Assembly: GCA_964030475.1 (NCBI GenBank)
Contig: CAXIPT010000001.1
Location: forward strand, 16,665,712 to 16,729,711
Direction: 5' to 3'
DNA from: Tethya wilhelma
Lineage: Eukaryota; Porifera; Demospongiae; Tethyida; Tethyidae
Length of the DNA: 64,000 bases
The translations under genes were made by a program, and so were the position numbers. Positions 24,723-36,850 of this stretch are shown one piece after another; the first letter of the stretch is position 1; each line of letters starts with the position of its first letter. The notes under the pieces are model-generated. The model did not search any database. It saw only the letters and a list, made by a program, of their open reading frames with translations, and was not told where the DNA came from.

Positions 24723-26280
24723 CATGCATGTGTGTGTGTTTGTGTGAGTTGAGAGTCTCACAGAGTAAAAATAATCTGTGTTTGTTTTAGCCTGGAATGC
24801 ACAACACACAGGTATTGTGCTGCACACATGAAATGGAAGGTTATTGGTAAGATATTTGAGCACAGGCAGATCAGATAACAAACAGGTTGGCCTATAGCAA
24901 TTTAGTGCTGTCTGTTGTGTGCATGCTGCTGGGCCTGTTATGGATGCATTAAGTCATCCATTAAAACTAAAGTAGGGCAAAAAAATACAACACACCACCC
25001 ACTTCATATCAAGCAGTTTATATTAATCTTCCAAAAAAGGGTAATTGTGTTTTTTTAAAACCATTTTTAGTCACAGTAAAAATAGCACTTTAACCTATCA
25101 GTATTTTTAGCATTCATTTCCTACTTTAACTGATTCTCAAAAGATAGTAACACCTGCATCTGAAATTGTCTGTGAGCAAATGCTGTCACCTTATACACCC
25201 GAAGACCCGAAGACTTTTACAATAGCTCACAGGGTTTCAGAACACTGAGGGCTTTCATTATCCAAGTCATCTAAACAGCAATGGTCTCTCTCTATTTTTT
25301 TTTTCCTGCTCAAAGATAAATTAGCTAGGCACTGTCTGAGTGTAGATGTCAATTAACCAGTGTTGTTATTCTTGTAACTTCACTTGATACAAATAAGTTT
25401 TGAGGGCAGACAATAAGTGTAGAATAACAAACCAACTAATGCTCTCCATCCCATGCTGGTGGAAGTAATAGTCTGCCCAAACCTCTCAGAGAACAGATGT
25501 AAGAATGTACAAATGTACACTCAACTTTCAAGGAGTGCATGCTTGCTTACTTACATCAGCTAGGTGCATTAGGTTTCTACAAGCACACAGCTTTTCAGCA
25601 GATGACAAGTACTCCTTTCTGTAGTAGAGCAATTCTTCATAAAGTTTCTGCAGAAAAAGAAATCCAATAGAAGGAGAGGATGTGATCATTTATTATAGCG
25701 CACCATATGTGACAAACACAATCACACAAAGAGTTTATAACCATCCACACATGCACAAATGCAATCAGCATGCATGTGTATGCATGATCCAAAAGGAAAA
25801 TATTCCATTGTACATGTATGTACGTAATAGGCAAACAAATCCCCCAAATTCAGCCGTTATGAGCTAGTGACAGCTCTACCACAAACACCCACCTGGAGCC
25901 ATTTCTAACAAGCTTGTTGTTGGAAAGATTTGGCACTGTTTGACGCATTACATCACTCCAAATAGAGTCACACAGGGATGTTTGTCACCAATGGCAACAC
26001 TCACTTATCTGATACTCAAGGCTGTTTAGCTACAACAAAGTGGCTTACTAAAAAGATGGCTCTCCCCCTGTGTTGTATTGGTGGGCTATTAACTCAATTA
26101 CAGCTGTAGCTGTGGCACAGAAACACCCACTGGAGTTGCTAAGTAAGTACCCTCTACAAGTATCAAACCTCAATGTTTGCCCTCACTACATTTGAGGTAG
26201 ATAAGAGTACTCTATAAACTAGGAACTGAAAGCTGGACCCATCCCCATGCTAGGTGTCACATCACACACACGCACACACA

Positions 26281-26349
<69 letters not shown>

Positions 26350-27966
26350 TCAATTAAACATACTCATACCTTAAGATTCACAAAACCATTAGCAAGCTCC
26401 CTGATCGGGCCAACGTGGAGCATTTGAGTCTGACCAAGAAATGCTTCAAAGTAACGCCAAACTTTTGTGAGCTCCTCTCTGAACTGAAAGTACAAGAAGA
26501 AGGGAACATGATAGTATTGTGTGTAACCTCTTATGTGTGACCTAGCTATTATGTGTTATTGGAAGTGGTACAATTTACAAGGTATCTACATCCTCAAGGT
26601 AATTCTTTGTCTTTTCACATGATTGTGCTGAGTAGTACAATGATGTAATGGTAATTGTCACTGAAAGGTAACCCACAGAGAGAGTAGCTGTTGATGATCA
26701 TCAAACAGCCGAGAGACACTGTGACAGTTATTAATATTTAACGACCATGGGAAAGGACACAATGTTACTAGCCACAAAACAACGACAGAGTTCTTTTCAT
26801 CTTCCATTAACACATTATTCATAACAGTATTGCTTAATATTAGACAACATTTCTGCAACAACTCCTATAGGCTATAGGAAGTTGTAACTCTATGTTACAG
26901 TACCTCCTAGGCTGTAGGGTAGGCCAGGTAGTAGTATCAATATGTTGGAACATGTGGTAACTCTGTGTGCCTCCTCTAGGCTATAGGCTAGGTAGTGGTA
27001 ACTTTGTGTGTGTGCGTGACTATCACAACATGTTTGAGACTAGATCATCAATGATACGCTTGAGAGGCATAAAACTGCAAACAGACACTGAACAGGTCGC
27101 ACATCATCAACAAAGATGAAAGACAATGGTCAAACATAGTCCTCATCCAAACAAGAATGGAGGAAAGATTGAAGGGAAATTGATAATGGCCTTTCACGAA
27201 TACCTAGAGCATTTCAGTGAATAGTAATGAATAGCTATATATATATATATATAAAAGTATTCATTGGTTATGCACTTGAAGAATTGAATGATTATTCATT
27301 TTCTCCAGTGAATCGGAAAACTAGAATCCTCTCATGCATGACATATAAGGAAATGTAGATTATGTGCCACAACCAAGCGACCGAACCAACTACTGACCTG
27401 CTGAAAGGGAGTAGCCAAGCTGTTTCCTACCAGCTCAGATATCTCTTGCACATTCTGGATCATCTGATTGGCCGCATTGTAATGCTCCACACCGCAGTCG
27501 TAGAATTTTTGAACAGAATCTGCCAAGCTGGTCATGGCAGTAGCAATCTGCATATCAATGGTGTGTGTATGTGTGTGTGAGTGTGTTAATACAACAACAG
27601 ATGGACTATCATAGGTGGTAATGAATATTCCATCTCTCAATGCGGACTGTTGTTTACCACATCTAAAAATCTAATGGTTCTCTGATAAACTGATTACCTC
27701 AAGAAACAACATGTTTTGCTGATGCTACGACAAAAGGTTTGTCATTGCTAACTTGCATGCAATGTTAATAAACAACTTATATCTCTTCAACGAGTCACAC
27801 AAACTGATTTCTTTCCCCTTGTCTCTAGCTTGTTTTCTGTGCAAACCTTGTCTGTTTTGACCGCCCAATGACTGAGATTCTGCCTAAAATTAGGGCCATC
27901 TTGAAACGTCGCATCGAATGCAGGAAATTCCTTCAAATGACGGAGATCTTCTGGAATAGCCTCCAT
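18717..27966 (-). CDS. BAR-PH-ArfGAP protein (ACAP/ASAP-like, no ankyrin repeats)
   Basis: Minus-strand exons: 27847-27966, 27398-27547, 26370-26483, 25555-25647, 24097-24165, 23208-23383, 23043-23124, [22366-22541, 22201-22282, a second copy of the preceding pair], 20882-22066, 19767-19907, 19407-19668, 19015-19255 and 18717-18813. With one copy of the repeated pair the product is about 909 aa, with both about 995. The N-terminal exons form a BAR-type helical region ([37 protein letters not shown]). A ~395-residue Ser/Lys-rich exon precedes the PH domain ([45 protein letters not shown]). The ArfGAP zinc finger is CADC, 16 residues, CIKC, with the catalytic Arg in GVHRGLG. It should stimulate GTP hydrolysis by Arf GTPases at curved membranes. 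ACAP and ASAP normally continue into ankyrin repeats; here the frame stops about 20 residues after [10 protein letters not shown]. The 24097 exon could also read on to about 23966. Confidence 0.82.
22080..23648. repeat. Tandem duplication of two ArfGAP exons, with an N at the junction
   Basis: The ~720-bp unit 22080-22804 recurs at 22953-23648 with a handful of differences. Each unit contains a 176-nt and an 82-nt exon (start phase 0, end phase 0), so inclusion of both keeps the frame. The N at 22805 marks the end of the first unit, and a unique 145-bp stretch plus (GA)n separates the two. Confidence 0.85.
22086..22153. repeat. (GA)n microsatellite
   Basis: About 68 bp of GA repeat lie just upstream (minus-strand sense) of the acceptor for the large ArfGAP exon, where they read as a CT-rich tract. 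Confidence 0.9.
24214..24351. repeat. (CA)n/(GCAC)n compound microsatellite
   Basis: About 138 bp of CA repeats with a GCAC/GCATGCAC interior lie in an ArfGAP intron. Confidence 0.9.
26268..26347. repeat. (CA)n microsatellite
   Basis: About 80 bp lie in the ArfGAP intron, just after the donor of the 26370-26483 exon. Confidence 0.9.
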
Positions 27967-28154
27967 GATTTAAATGTTCACTTTCAACTTTTTCGTCTAC
28001 TTTGAACAGAATGACTTGAAAGATTCCGCCAGAGTCCGCTAAGTACTTGTGGGCGTGGTAAATGTTCAACAAATTGTTTTTCTACATCCTGTAGGCGTGG
28101 CCCAAGTCCGCTTCCATAGCAACAAAAATACTGCAATCAAAGAAGAACAGAAGA
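27967..28154. promoter_or_regulatory. Bidirectional promoter, ArfGAP / RSPH9, with RFX X-box
   Basis: 188 bp separate the start codons. At 28110-28123 the sequence GCTTCCATAGCAAC closely fits the RFX X-box (GTTGCCATAGCAAC); the right half-site is perfect. It lies about 32 bp from the RSPH9 ATG. RFX factors drive ciliary genes in animals, which fits the gene; the functional call is inferred. Confidence 0.55.
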
Positions 28155-29598
28155 ATGGATTTTGAAGGCGTGTTTGCAAATCTAGACTACTTAGGAAGCA
28201 GTGGAGTTGTGCTCAGCGTTGAGCAGAAGGCTTCTCTGCAGACCTCACTGGTTATTCTGAAGAAGGAACACAAATTTCACAGAGTGAAATTCTGGGGTAT
28301 CATCAAAGGCATACAAAATGACTACTTCATTGTACAAGGGGTGGGCAAAGATGAACTAAAAGACAGAAAGGCCTTATACAGGTATACCTAAATAGATTTA
28401 ACTTGGCACGAAATGTACATTCACTAAAATGAAATTTTCACTAAAACAGTCAAGACTGTATGCAGTGGTCTCTACTTCCATTTGCGGATAGTGGACTGAA
28501 ACACAAGGCAGCTCTGATCCAAGGAAGGTTCACCGGTGATCCCTCATTTGAATATGAACACAGCGTCACACACAGAGTTGGAGAGGGAGAATCGTCACAA
28601 GAGCAAACAACAGCTGTAAGACAACACAACCAAACATGTCTGTGAACATGAGGATGTGCATGATGTTTGTAGGATGTTTAGAGTCTCTTATTGTGTGCGT
28701 TTGAGATTGAAATAGTAAACTGAGTTGTATGTGTATCTGAGTTGCAGGGCACAAACTCTTTCTTCCCCTTTTCTTTTTCTCTATTTGTAGATTGAAATGA
28801 AAGAGGAAGATCGATTGGCAGCTGTAGTAGCTCGTATCGATGAAGAAGGCGGTGTGGTACCAAGGGGTGCCTATTTGAAGACTCCAACCGGCGAGACCAT
28901 TTTGAACAAGTCATTTCAAGGTAGGTTGTATCTCGGCGTAGGTACGGGGGATCCTTGTAGATGTGTGTGTAGGCAGGTAGGTGGGTACAAAGACTAGTAC
29001 GTACATGTGTAACATACACTCAACACCTACATTCCACTGATTCCAGGGTTGTCACTCGCCGATGCCAAGAGGCTCAACTACTTTTACCATTTCAGACAGT
29101 CACCAAGCAATGAGGATGACAGCACTAACAAAGTACATATACTACTCACCTGTACAATCATGCAATGAATGATGGGTGACCATTTTTTATGTCTCTTTAG
29201 GGAATTACACAATCTATAGACTTTCTTTTGCCAATTGACAAAGACATTCCTAAAGGTATGTACACAAACAGACCATCCATATTTGTAGTAGTATCTTGAG
29301 TAGTGGTGTGTACATAGCCTCCTACCTATGCTTTGTTTCCTGGTGTTTTAAAATTAACCACACAGGGAAGGGTTGTGTGGGTATAAAGCTAAGTATGTAC
29401 TATTGCTACTGATTGTGTACCAATGATTTTCTCTTAGGGAGTTGGAGTCTAAAATGTGACCAAGGTGGTGCTTCAGTGGTGCTGCACAGCTACCAGTGGT
29501 TCGGTCTGGTGGCTTTTCACGTTCCAAACACACCAATCTTTGGTTACTTTTACTCTGGCACGGGAGAAAAGAACCCTGATCTACTGTTCATGCTTTAG
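28155..29598 (+). CDS. RSPH9: Radial spoke head protein 9, 6 exons, 274 aa
   Basis: Exons 28155-28381, 28450-28615, 28791-28920, 29047-29132, 29201-29255 and 29438-29598 give 825 nt in phase. Family-wide blocks are clear: VKFWGIIKGIQNDYFIVQG, EWSLLP-like CMQWSLLPFAD, GRFTGDPSFEYEH, RLAAVVARIDEEGGVVPRGA, GLSLADAKRLNYFYHFRQ, IDFLLPIDKDIPKGSWSL, and a C-terminus GYFYSGTGEKNPDLLFML. The length matches the human protein (276 aa). RSPH9 is a structural part of the radial spoke head in motile 9+2 cilia, so the organism has motile cilia or flagella. Confidence 0.97.
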
Positions 29599-29792
29599 TG
29601 TGGAATACATTCTACTATGTAACTCCTTCTGTATACTGCCAGGTACATTGTACTCTCACCATTTTTCTCAACTCAAAACATTACCATATTTAGCATTGTA
29701 TGTACGATTAATAGAACTCAACAATTGCTATTGTTTGACAATGATACACTCTGTTTTGTTGTTGTTAAACTATCACACAATGTCATGTGCTG

Positions 29793-32677
29793 CTAGTCTT
29801 CGGACAGCACAGGGAGTTCGGCAATTCGCAAGTCGGTCGCTCCAAACGGGAGTAGGGTTATTGGCTGGAGAGGGTTGGATGACTGGACAGGTGACGTTGG
29901 TGGAGCATCAGCAGCATTATGAGACAACCCCCACGAGTCCAGCACTCTGCCCTGTGGGATTGGGTGGGATTTTGAAATCAGTATGATACTTCTAAATATT
30001 GTAGATACCTTTGCATTGATCTGGACTGGTGATCCTTGGACTGAAAATGGTGGTGTTCCTTTATTGAATCCTGGGTTTTGAAACACCAAGTCCTTGTCCA
30101 TTGCATCAGCTCTCAGTTGGATAGCATAGTTCCACGCAGTGCCATTTGTGATCTGGTAGTCCTTGCTGTCAAACTGGTAGGTCTGGAGCACCTTGAAGTC
30201 TTCCTTGATTTCTAGGCCATAGAGGAGTGGTCTGCACAGACAGAGGGAGTGTTTATGGTGATAGGTTTACATTTAATTCTAAAATGCACACAATTTGTGG
30301 TTACAGACCCTCTGAAAATGGAGGCTGCATTGTTGTATCTCCTCTCCACCTTGATGCTCATTGGGAACTGGAGAGCCACTTGTGTTGGCCCATTGCACAT
30401 CACATCATAGAGTGTTCCTATGGGAACAATACGCAATAGGCCAGGATGAAGTAGGTAGCATCAACAAACTATAAATAGGGGGTGGGAAACAGGAAAATGA
30501 TCCACTATACCTGGGATTGGTAGAGGCTCTGTCTGTGCTGTTCCGTTGACTGTTACAGTTGGCTCATCTGTCCAAGAGGGGATTCGTAATGAAAGGAGCA
30601 GCTCCTTTTCACAGACGGCACTAATCACTATGGTATCATTGAAGGGGTAGTCCGTCTGTATGTTCAACAAGACTGAGACACCACTGGCCAGTTTGTAGTC
30701 CATTTGCACCGGTGCATACATCCCCACAACTAAACCGTCTTCACTGCTGTGCTCCATAATCAAGTTCTCCGTGTACTTTGGCCAGCCTTGGTTAAAGTTG
30801 GCTGTACAACAACCATAGTTTGGTGCCAGACCATAGCTGGATGTAAGCAGTTAAAAGTATATGCTCCTCTTCATGTATAAATGTTAAATTTGTGACAATT
30901 ATGAATGTCACTTACATTGTGGCATCAGGCCCATCATGTGTCCACACATGATCGTCTGAGTGGACGGCATTCATCTCGTTGCTCTGTTGGAGGTACTGGT
31001 GGGCCCACATGTCTGGGGTGATGGTGGCGGGGAGAGCATTGTAGGCAAGCTTCTCTGCACGTTCGGCAAACACTGGGTCTCCTTGGATAGCAAAGAGGAC
31101 CTCGTAAGAGAACATGGACTCCACTACAGTGCAAAGTTCAGTACCTGTAGAGAAAAATGATCAAATTTTATTTCAGACAACAGACTGTCAAAACAAACAC
31201 TCCTGTGTCACTGGCAGCCTGTGCACACCATGCTCACCTCTAGAAGGCATTTTCCCAGCCAAGTGCTCATCGCAAGCAAATATGCCCGAAGCTTGTCCGT
31301 GATATTTATCCAGCTTCTCCATACGAACATATGATGACTCAAAATCAGAGTGGTTCCGGGACTGGCGATACCTATAAGTTTGAAAAAAAAAGAAAAAAAA
31401 AAAAAGAATTTAATGCTTATTACTAATATTAGACATACATACTAAACTGCAGCTATATAGATTTTATTTGTACCATACTCCTGCAGACTTGATTGCCTGT
31501 CCATTATTCACTCCATGTGTAAACAAGGTAGCTCTTGATACAGCATCTGTCGGAAAAGTGTCTGCTCCATAATACCCCTTCCAATCAAAGCCTTGCTGGT
31601 GAATGAGCTCAGCCAGATCCCACAGCATCTGTTCATTGCCTCCAGGCTGGTATTCAAACATCCAGTGGATGGTGAGGACCAGGTCTTGCCATCTTGCACC
31701 AGACCATGTGGAGCCCAAGGAAGTGGTGAACAGTCGCTTTTGGACAGCTTTTAAAAGTTTTGTAATGGCTGGTATGATACGGGTGTCAGTGCTGTTAGCT
31801 TCATAGTACTGTGTGTGTGATGTGTACACACTTAATACTGTTGAGTTATGAGTTGTGTGCACAATTAGTTTTGGATGTACATGAATACGAATAGTACAAC
31901 TGTCATATTGTGTGTATGCATGCAATGGTGGCATACCTGTCTCAGTGCAAATAGCATGGGGTACCTGGACCAATATTGATTGCCATCTTTAATATCATCA
32001 GGGCCAAGCCAACCATCATCTGACTGGTGATCCAATATGTATGTAATATATTGCTGAACAAGATTGAGAAGTTTTTGATCATTCAACTGGAATGCAAGTG
32101 GCACAAACCCATTCAACCAGTAAGGTGTTGATTGGTGGACAACTCCATCTGCCTTGCCACCAATCCAACTGGAGTTCATGACATCAGCCCAGAAGAGAGG
32201 GAGATGGCCAGAAAGACTCATGGCCTGGGTTTGCAACTGATCCAGTAGCCATCCCTGAGGTTTGATGGCACCAACAGGTAGACGCCTAAACTTTGGTGGG
32301 AGGAGCTCAGGCTTTTGACCAAGTCCAGAAACCTGTGTCCACAGTGATACAAATTTACTTGCTTTGCTCAGCTTGTCTCCACACTTCCACCATCAGAAAC
32401 TTACCGTACATGGATCATAGCTCTGTGGTAGCAGCTGGCCTTTCAGGTAGCATTGAGGGGCATTGGTACCATTGCAATTCTCCTTACAAAAGACCCATCC
32501 TCTGCACTCTGCACTCTCCATGCACAACTTTGCACAGTCGCGAGGTGCTGCACCGCTCTGCAGTTGTATGGGCATGTTAGGTAGGTCTCCATATCGTCTA
32601 TTAACGCCATCATTGCCATCCATCCAGTCTGCACTGACTAGTGCAGCTAGAAGACAAACTGAAAACATGCGAGCCAT
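29793..32677 (-). CDS. Secreted PAN-domain GH127 (DUF1680) glycosidase, copy 1, 9 exons, 727 aa
   Basis: Exons: 32405-32677, 31937-32332, 31474-31808, 31238-31371, 30916-31144, 30511-30836, 30309-30417, 30009-30231 and 29793-29951 (2,184 nt, in phase). A signal peptide (MARMFSVCLLAALVSA) is followed by a six-cysteine PAN/apple-like module (PRDCAKLCMESAECRGW ... CYLKG). The rest is a DUF1680/GH127 catalytic region: IKPQGWLLDQLQTQAMSL, DDGWLGPDD, ACDEHLAGKMP, GTELCTVVESMFSYEV and LAPNYGCCTANFNQGWPKY. In characterised GH127 beta-L-arabinofuranosidases a Glu-x-Cys pair and a Cys-Cys pair bind zinc, one Cys being the nucleophile; ELC and GCC preserve these and the DEH Glu is a candidate acid/base. 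The real substrate is unknown. The intron after 30309 starts GTCTGT whereas copy 2 has GTATGT. Confidence 0.88.
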
Positions 32678-32871
32678 AGTTGAGTATGGCGTATAAGGTA
32701 AAGATCGTTAATTAGTAACACCGCAATTGCGCGCGTAAACCTATCAGATTCACTCAACTCAATCCATAGCATTGTACAGTTATGGTTGTTATAACTCAAC
32801 TATAAATTTCTATTGTTTCAAAATTCTCTTTTTTTAAGCACTCTATCATTTAATGTGTCACACATACACTG

Positions 32872-34846
32872 CTAGTCTTCAGACAGCACAGGGAGTTCGG
32901 CAATTCGCAAGTCAGTCGCTCCAAACGGGAGCAGGGTTATTGGCTGGAGAGGGTTGGATGACTGGACAGGTGACATTGGTGGAGCATCAGCAGCATTATG
33001 AGACAACCCCCACGAGTCCAGCACTCTTCCCTGTGGGGTCAACGAGTGGCATTGATTTTGAAATGCATGCAGTGTGATACTTTTAAAGTACGATTCACTG
33101 TGACACATACCATTGCATTGATCTGGACTGGTGATCCTTGGACTGAAAATGGTGGTGTTCCTTTGTTGAATCCTGGATTTTGAAAGACCAAGTCCTTGTC
33201 CATTGCATCAGCTCTCAGTTGGATAGCATAGTTCCATGCAGTGCCATTTGTGATCTGGTAGTCTTTGCTGTCAAACTGGTAGGTCTGGAGCACCTTGAAG
33301 TCCTCCTTGATTTCTAGGCCATAGAGGAGTGGTCTGCACAGAGGGGGGACCGGGTGTTTATCGTGGTGATAGATGTACATTTTAATTCTAAAATGCTCAG
33401 TTTATGGTTACATACATACCCTCTGAAAATGGAGGCTGCATTGTTGTATCTCCTCTCCACCTTGATGCTCATTGGGAACTGAAGATCCACTTGTGTTGGC
33501 CCATTGCACATCACATCATAGAGTGTTCCTACGGGAACAATGCAAATGAAGTAGGTAGTATCGAATAAACTATAAGCAGGGGGAGACAAGAAAACTATCC
33601 ACTATACCTGGGACTGGTAGAGGCTCTGTCTGTGCTGTTCCATTGACTGTTACAGTTGGCTCATCTGTCCAAGAGGGGATTCGTAATGAAAGGAGCAGCT
33701 CCTTTTCACAGACAGCATCAATCACTATGGTATCATTGAAGGGGTAGTCCGTCTGTATGTTCAACGAGACTGAGACACCACTGGCCAGTTTGTAGTCCAT
33801 TTGCACCGGTGCATACATCCCCACAACTAAACCGTCCTCACTGCTGTGCTCCATGATCAAGTTCTCTGTGTACTTTGGCCAGCCTTGGTTGAAGTTGGCT
33901 GTGCAGCAACCATAGTTTGGTGCCAGACCATAGCTGTATGTAAGCAGTTAAAGTGCATGAGCATCAAGTTTGACAATCATGAATGTCACTTACATTGTGG
34001 CATCAGGCCCATCATGTGTCCACACGTGGTCGTTTGAGTGCACAGCATTCATCTCGTTGCTCTGTTGGAGGTACTGGTGGGCCCACATGTCTGGGGTGAT
34101 GGTGGCGGGGAGAGCATTGTAGGCAAGCTTCTCTGCACGCTCGGCAAACACTGGGTCTCCTTGGATGGCAAAGAGGACCTCGTAAGAGAACATGGACTCC
34201 ACCACAGTGCAAAGTTCAGTACCTGTAGAGAAAGTGTTTATTTCAGACAACACACTATCAAAAAAGACACTCCTGATAGGACTGGTAGTCTCTCTCGGCC
34301 TGTACATGGTGCTCACCTCTAGAAGGCATTTTCCCAGCCAAGTGCTCATCACAAGCAAATATGCCCGAAGCTTGTCCGTGATATTTATCCATCTTCTCCA
34401 TACGAACATAAGATGACTCAAAATCCGAGTGGTTCCTGGACTGGCGATACCTATAAGTTTGAATAAAATTTCCACTCCAAATACATACCAAACTGTACGA
34501 TAGTCATTCATACCATACTCCTGCAGACTTGATTGCCTGTCCATTATTCACTCCATGTGTAAACAAAGTAGCTCCTGAGACAGCATCTGTTGGGAAACTG
34601 TCTGCCCCGTAAAATCCCTTCCAATCAAAGCCTTGCTGATGAATGAGCTCGGCCAGATCCCAGAGCATCTGTTCATTGCCTCCAGGCTGGTATTCAAACA
34701 TCCAGTGGATGGTGAGGACCAGGTCTTGCCATCTTGCACCAGACCATGTGACACCTAGAGAAGTGGTGAACAGTCGCTTTTGGACAGCTTGTAAGAACTT
34801 TGTAATGGCTGGTATGATACGAGTGTCAGTGCTGTTAGCTTCATGG

Positions 34847-34890
<44 letters not shown>

Positions 34891-35822
34891 TAAGCATGTG
34901 TGCATATATAGTTAAATGTTATTGCAATGATTATGCATATGTACACAATAAATTGAATTGCAGAAATAATAATTATGCTAAGTTTGTCTACATGTAGCTA
35001 TTATATTAACATTTGTACAAAGCTGTGCTGTGTGCATGGCTGATGCATACATGTAATGGTGGCATACCTGTCTCAGTGCAAACAGCATGGGGTACTTGGA
35101 CCAATATTGATTGCCATCTTTAATATCATCAGGGCCAAGCCAACCATCGTCTGACTGGTGATCCAATATGTACGTCACGTATTGCTGAACAAGATCGAGA
35201 AGTTTTTGATCGTTTAACTGGAATGCAAGTGGCACAAACCCGTTCAACCAGTAAGGAGTCCTCTCATGGAGGCCTCCATCTGCCTTGCCACCGATCCAAC
35301 TGGAGTTCATGACATCAGCCCAGAAGAGAGGGAGATGGCCAGAGAGACTCATGGCCTGGGTTTGCAACTGATCCAGTAGCCATCCCTGAGGTTTGATGGC
35401 ACCAACAGGTAGATGTCTAAACTTTGGTGGGAGGAGCTCAGGCTTTTGACCAAGTCCAGAAACCTAAGGAGTGTGTGCACAAAGATTTCCTCTTCACTTA
35501 CAATAACTTGTTTCCATGCATCCATTATTATAGAGAGACTTACCCTGCATGGATCATAGCTCTGAGATAGCAGCTGGCCTTTCAGGTAGCATTGAGGGGC
35601 ATTGGTACCACTGCAATTCTCCTTACAAAAGGCCCATCCTTTGCACTCTGCACTGTCCATACACAACTTAGCACAGTCGCGAGGTGCTGCACCGCTCTGC
35701 AATGGTATGGGCATGTTTGGCAAGTCTCCATTTCGTCTGTCGACGCCATCATTGCCATCCATCCAGTCTGCACTGACTAGTGCAGCTAGAAGACAAACTG
35801 CAAACACGCGGAAAACAGCCAT
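32872..35822 (-). CDS. Secreted PAN-domain GH127 (DUF1680) glycosidase, copy 2, 9 exons, 729 aa
   Basis: Exons: 35544-35822, 35068-35463, 34514-34848, 34317-34450, 33994-34222, 33608-33933, 33420-33528, 33111-33333 and 32872-33030 (2,190 nt). Exon lengths are identical to copy 1 apart from two extra codons in the signal peptide (MAVFRVFAVCLLAALVSA). All catalytic motifs (DEHLAG, ELC, YGCC) are intact, so both copies look active. Coding differences are spread along the length and introns have diverged in length, which supports an established tandem gene duplication and not an assembly repeat. The two genes are head-to-tail, with about 195 bp between the copy 2 stop and the copy 1 start. Nine introns with canonical splice sites rule out bacterial contamination. 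Confidence 0.88.
34851..34889. repeat. (TG)n microsatellite at a splice acceptor
   Basis: On the minus strand this is a (CA)n run ending directly in the CAG acceptor of GH127 copy 2 exon 3. The equivalent intron of copy 1 has only a short version. Confidence 0.85.
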
Positions 35823-35929
35823 AATTAATTTTTACGTTTGGTGTGGTACAAGGTAAAGGTCGTTAAATAATCAAAATTATGTTGAGTCAGCAACAAAAGA
35901 AATAAATACACATAATGCACACAAAAAAT

Positions 35930-35930
<1 letters not shown>

Positions 35931-35983
<53 letters not shown>
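35931..35983 (+). repeat. Poly(A) tract, 53 bp
   Basis: An unbroken A run lies between the GH127 copy 2 start codon and the ARMT1 stop codon. It could be a retroelement tail or simple repeat growth; no attached element body is recognised. Confidence 0.9.
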
Positions 35984-35986
<3 letters not shown>

Positions 35987-36011
35987 CCTACAGCATACTT
36001 AACAATAGCCT

Positions 36012-36806
36012 CTACTTTGTGCTGTTATGGACTTGCAACACTGCATACTGTCCAGTGATCATCCAGTCCTTGTTCTCTTGAGCTGCCTTCTCTGCCACAC
36101 CCGGAGGAAGCCCGGTCACCAGGTCAGCTTTGAGCGTACGCAGTGCACACACATTAGTCGGTTGAAAACCACCGAGAGCAATGCTAAAGTTTTCTGTGTA
36201 CAGCCAGTTCCTGTCGGCCAACAGCTTACGATAATTTAAATCTCCTTTGAAGAACACTAGATAAGACTTGGAAAGGTGTTTGTACAAATCTGGAGCCACG
36301 CTCTTCATGGTTGCGTACTCGTGTGACGTTGTCCAGAAGGAGTGATCTTTAACAACAAATGTACCATCGGCAATGCGTGACTTGAACTTCTTCCCCAGCT
36401 CGGCCAGAACCTTCTCTTCACTAGCAGCTAGTGTGTCCACTGTCCAGTTGAAGTCCTTGATGAGTGCATCCGACACAAACCAAGGGAGCACCTTGCAGTG
36501 GAAGTGGATGGTGTCCACTAGGCCAACGCTAAGGAGCCAGTTTGAGAGGCAGAGATCAGCAAAGATCTCGAAACCGGCATTGTCGAGAACAAAATCGATT
36601 CTTCGTGGACCCAACTCCAATTTTGGTCGACGTACAATCTCCAGGAGCTCCCAGAGAGCAGTGCTGTGATCGGCTAGGATGTTTGTCCTCAGGAGTTGTG
36701 TGTGCTCAGTCGGGGAGCCAGCAAAGTCGAACTGATCCTGTGAAGAGTCGTAGGTGTCTACCGTTGACATCATGGAGAGGTCTATTTTGTTACCCCATAG
36801 GCAAAG

Positions 36807-36850
<44 letters not shown>

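Noticed and set aside
29793..35822. GH127 genes as bacterial contamination or very recent transfer
   Set aside because: Each copy has eight introns with canonical splice sites, microsatellites like the neighbours and animal genes on both sides. An ancient transfer is not excluded.
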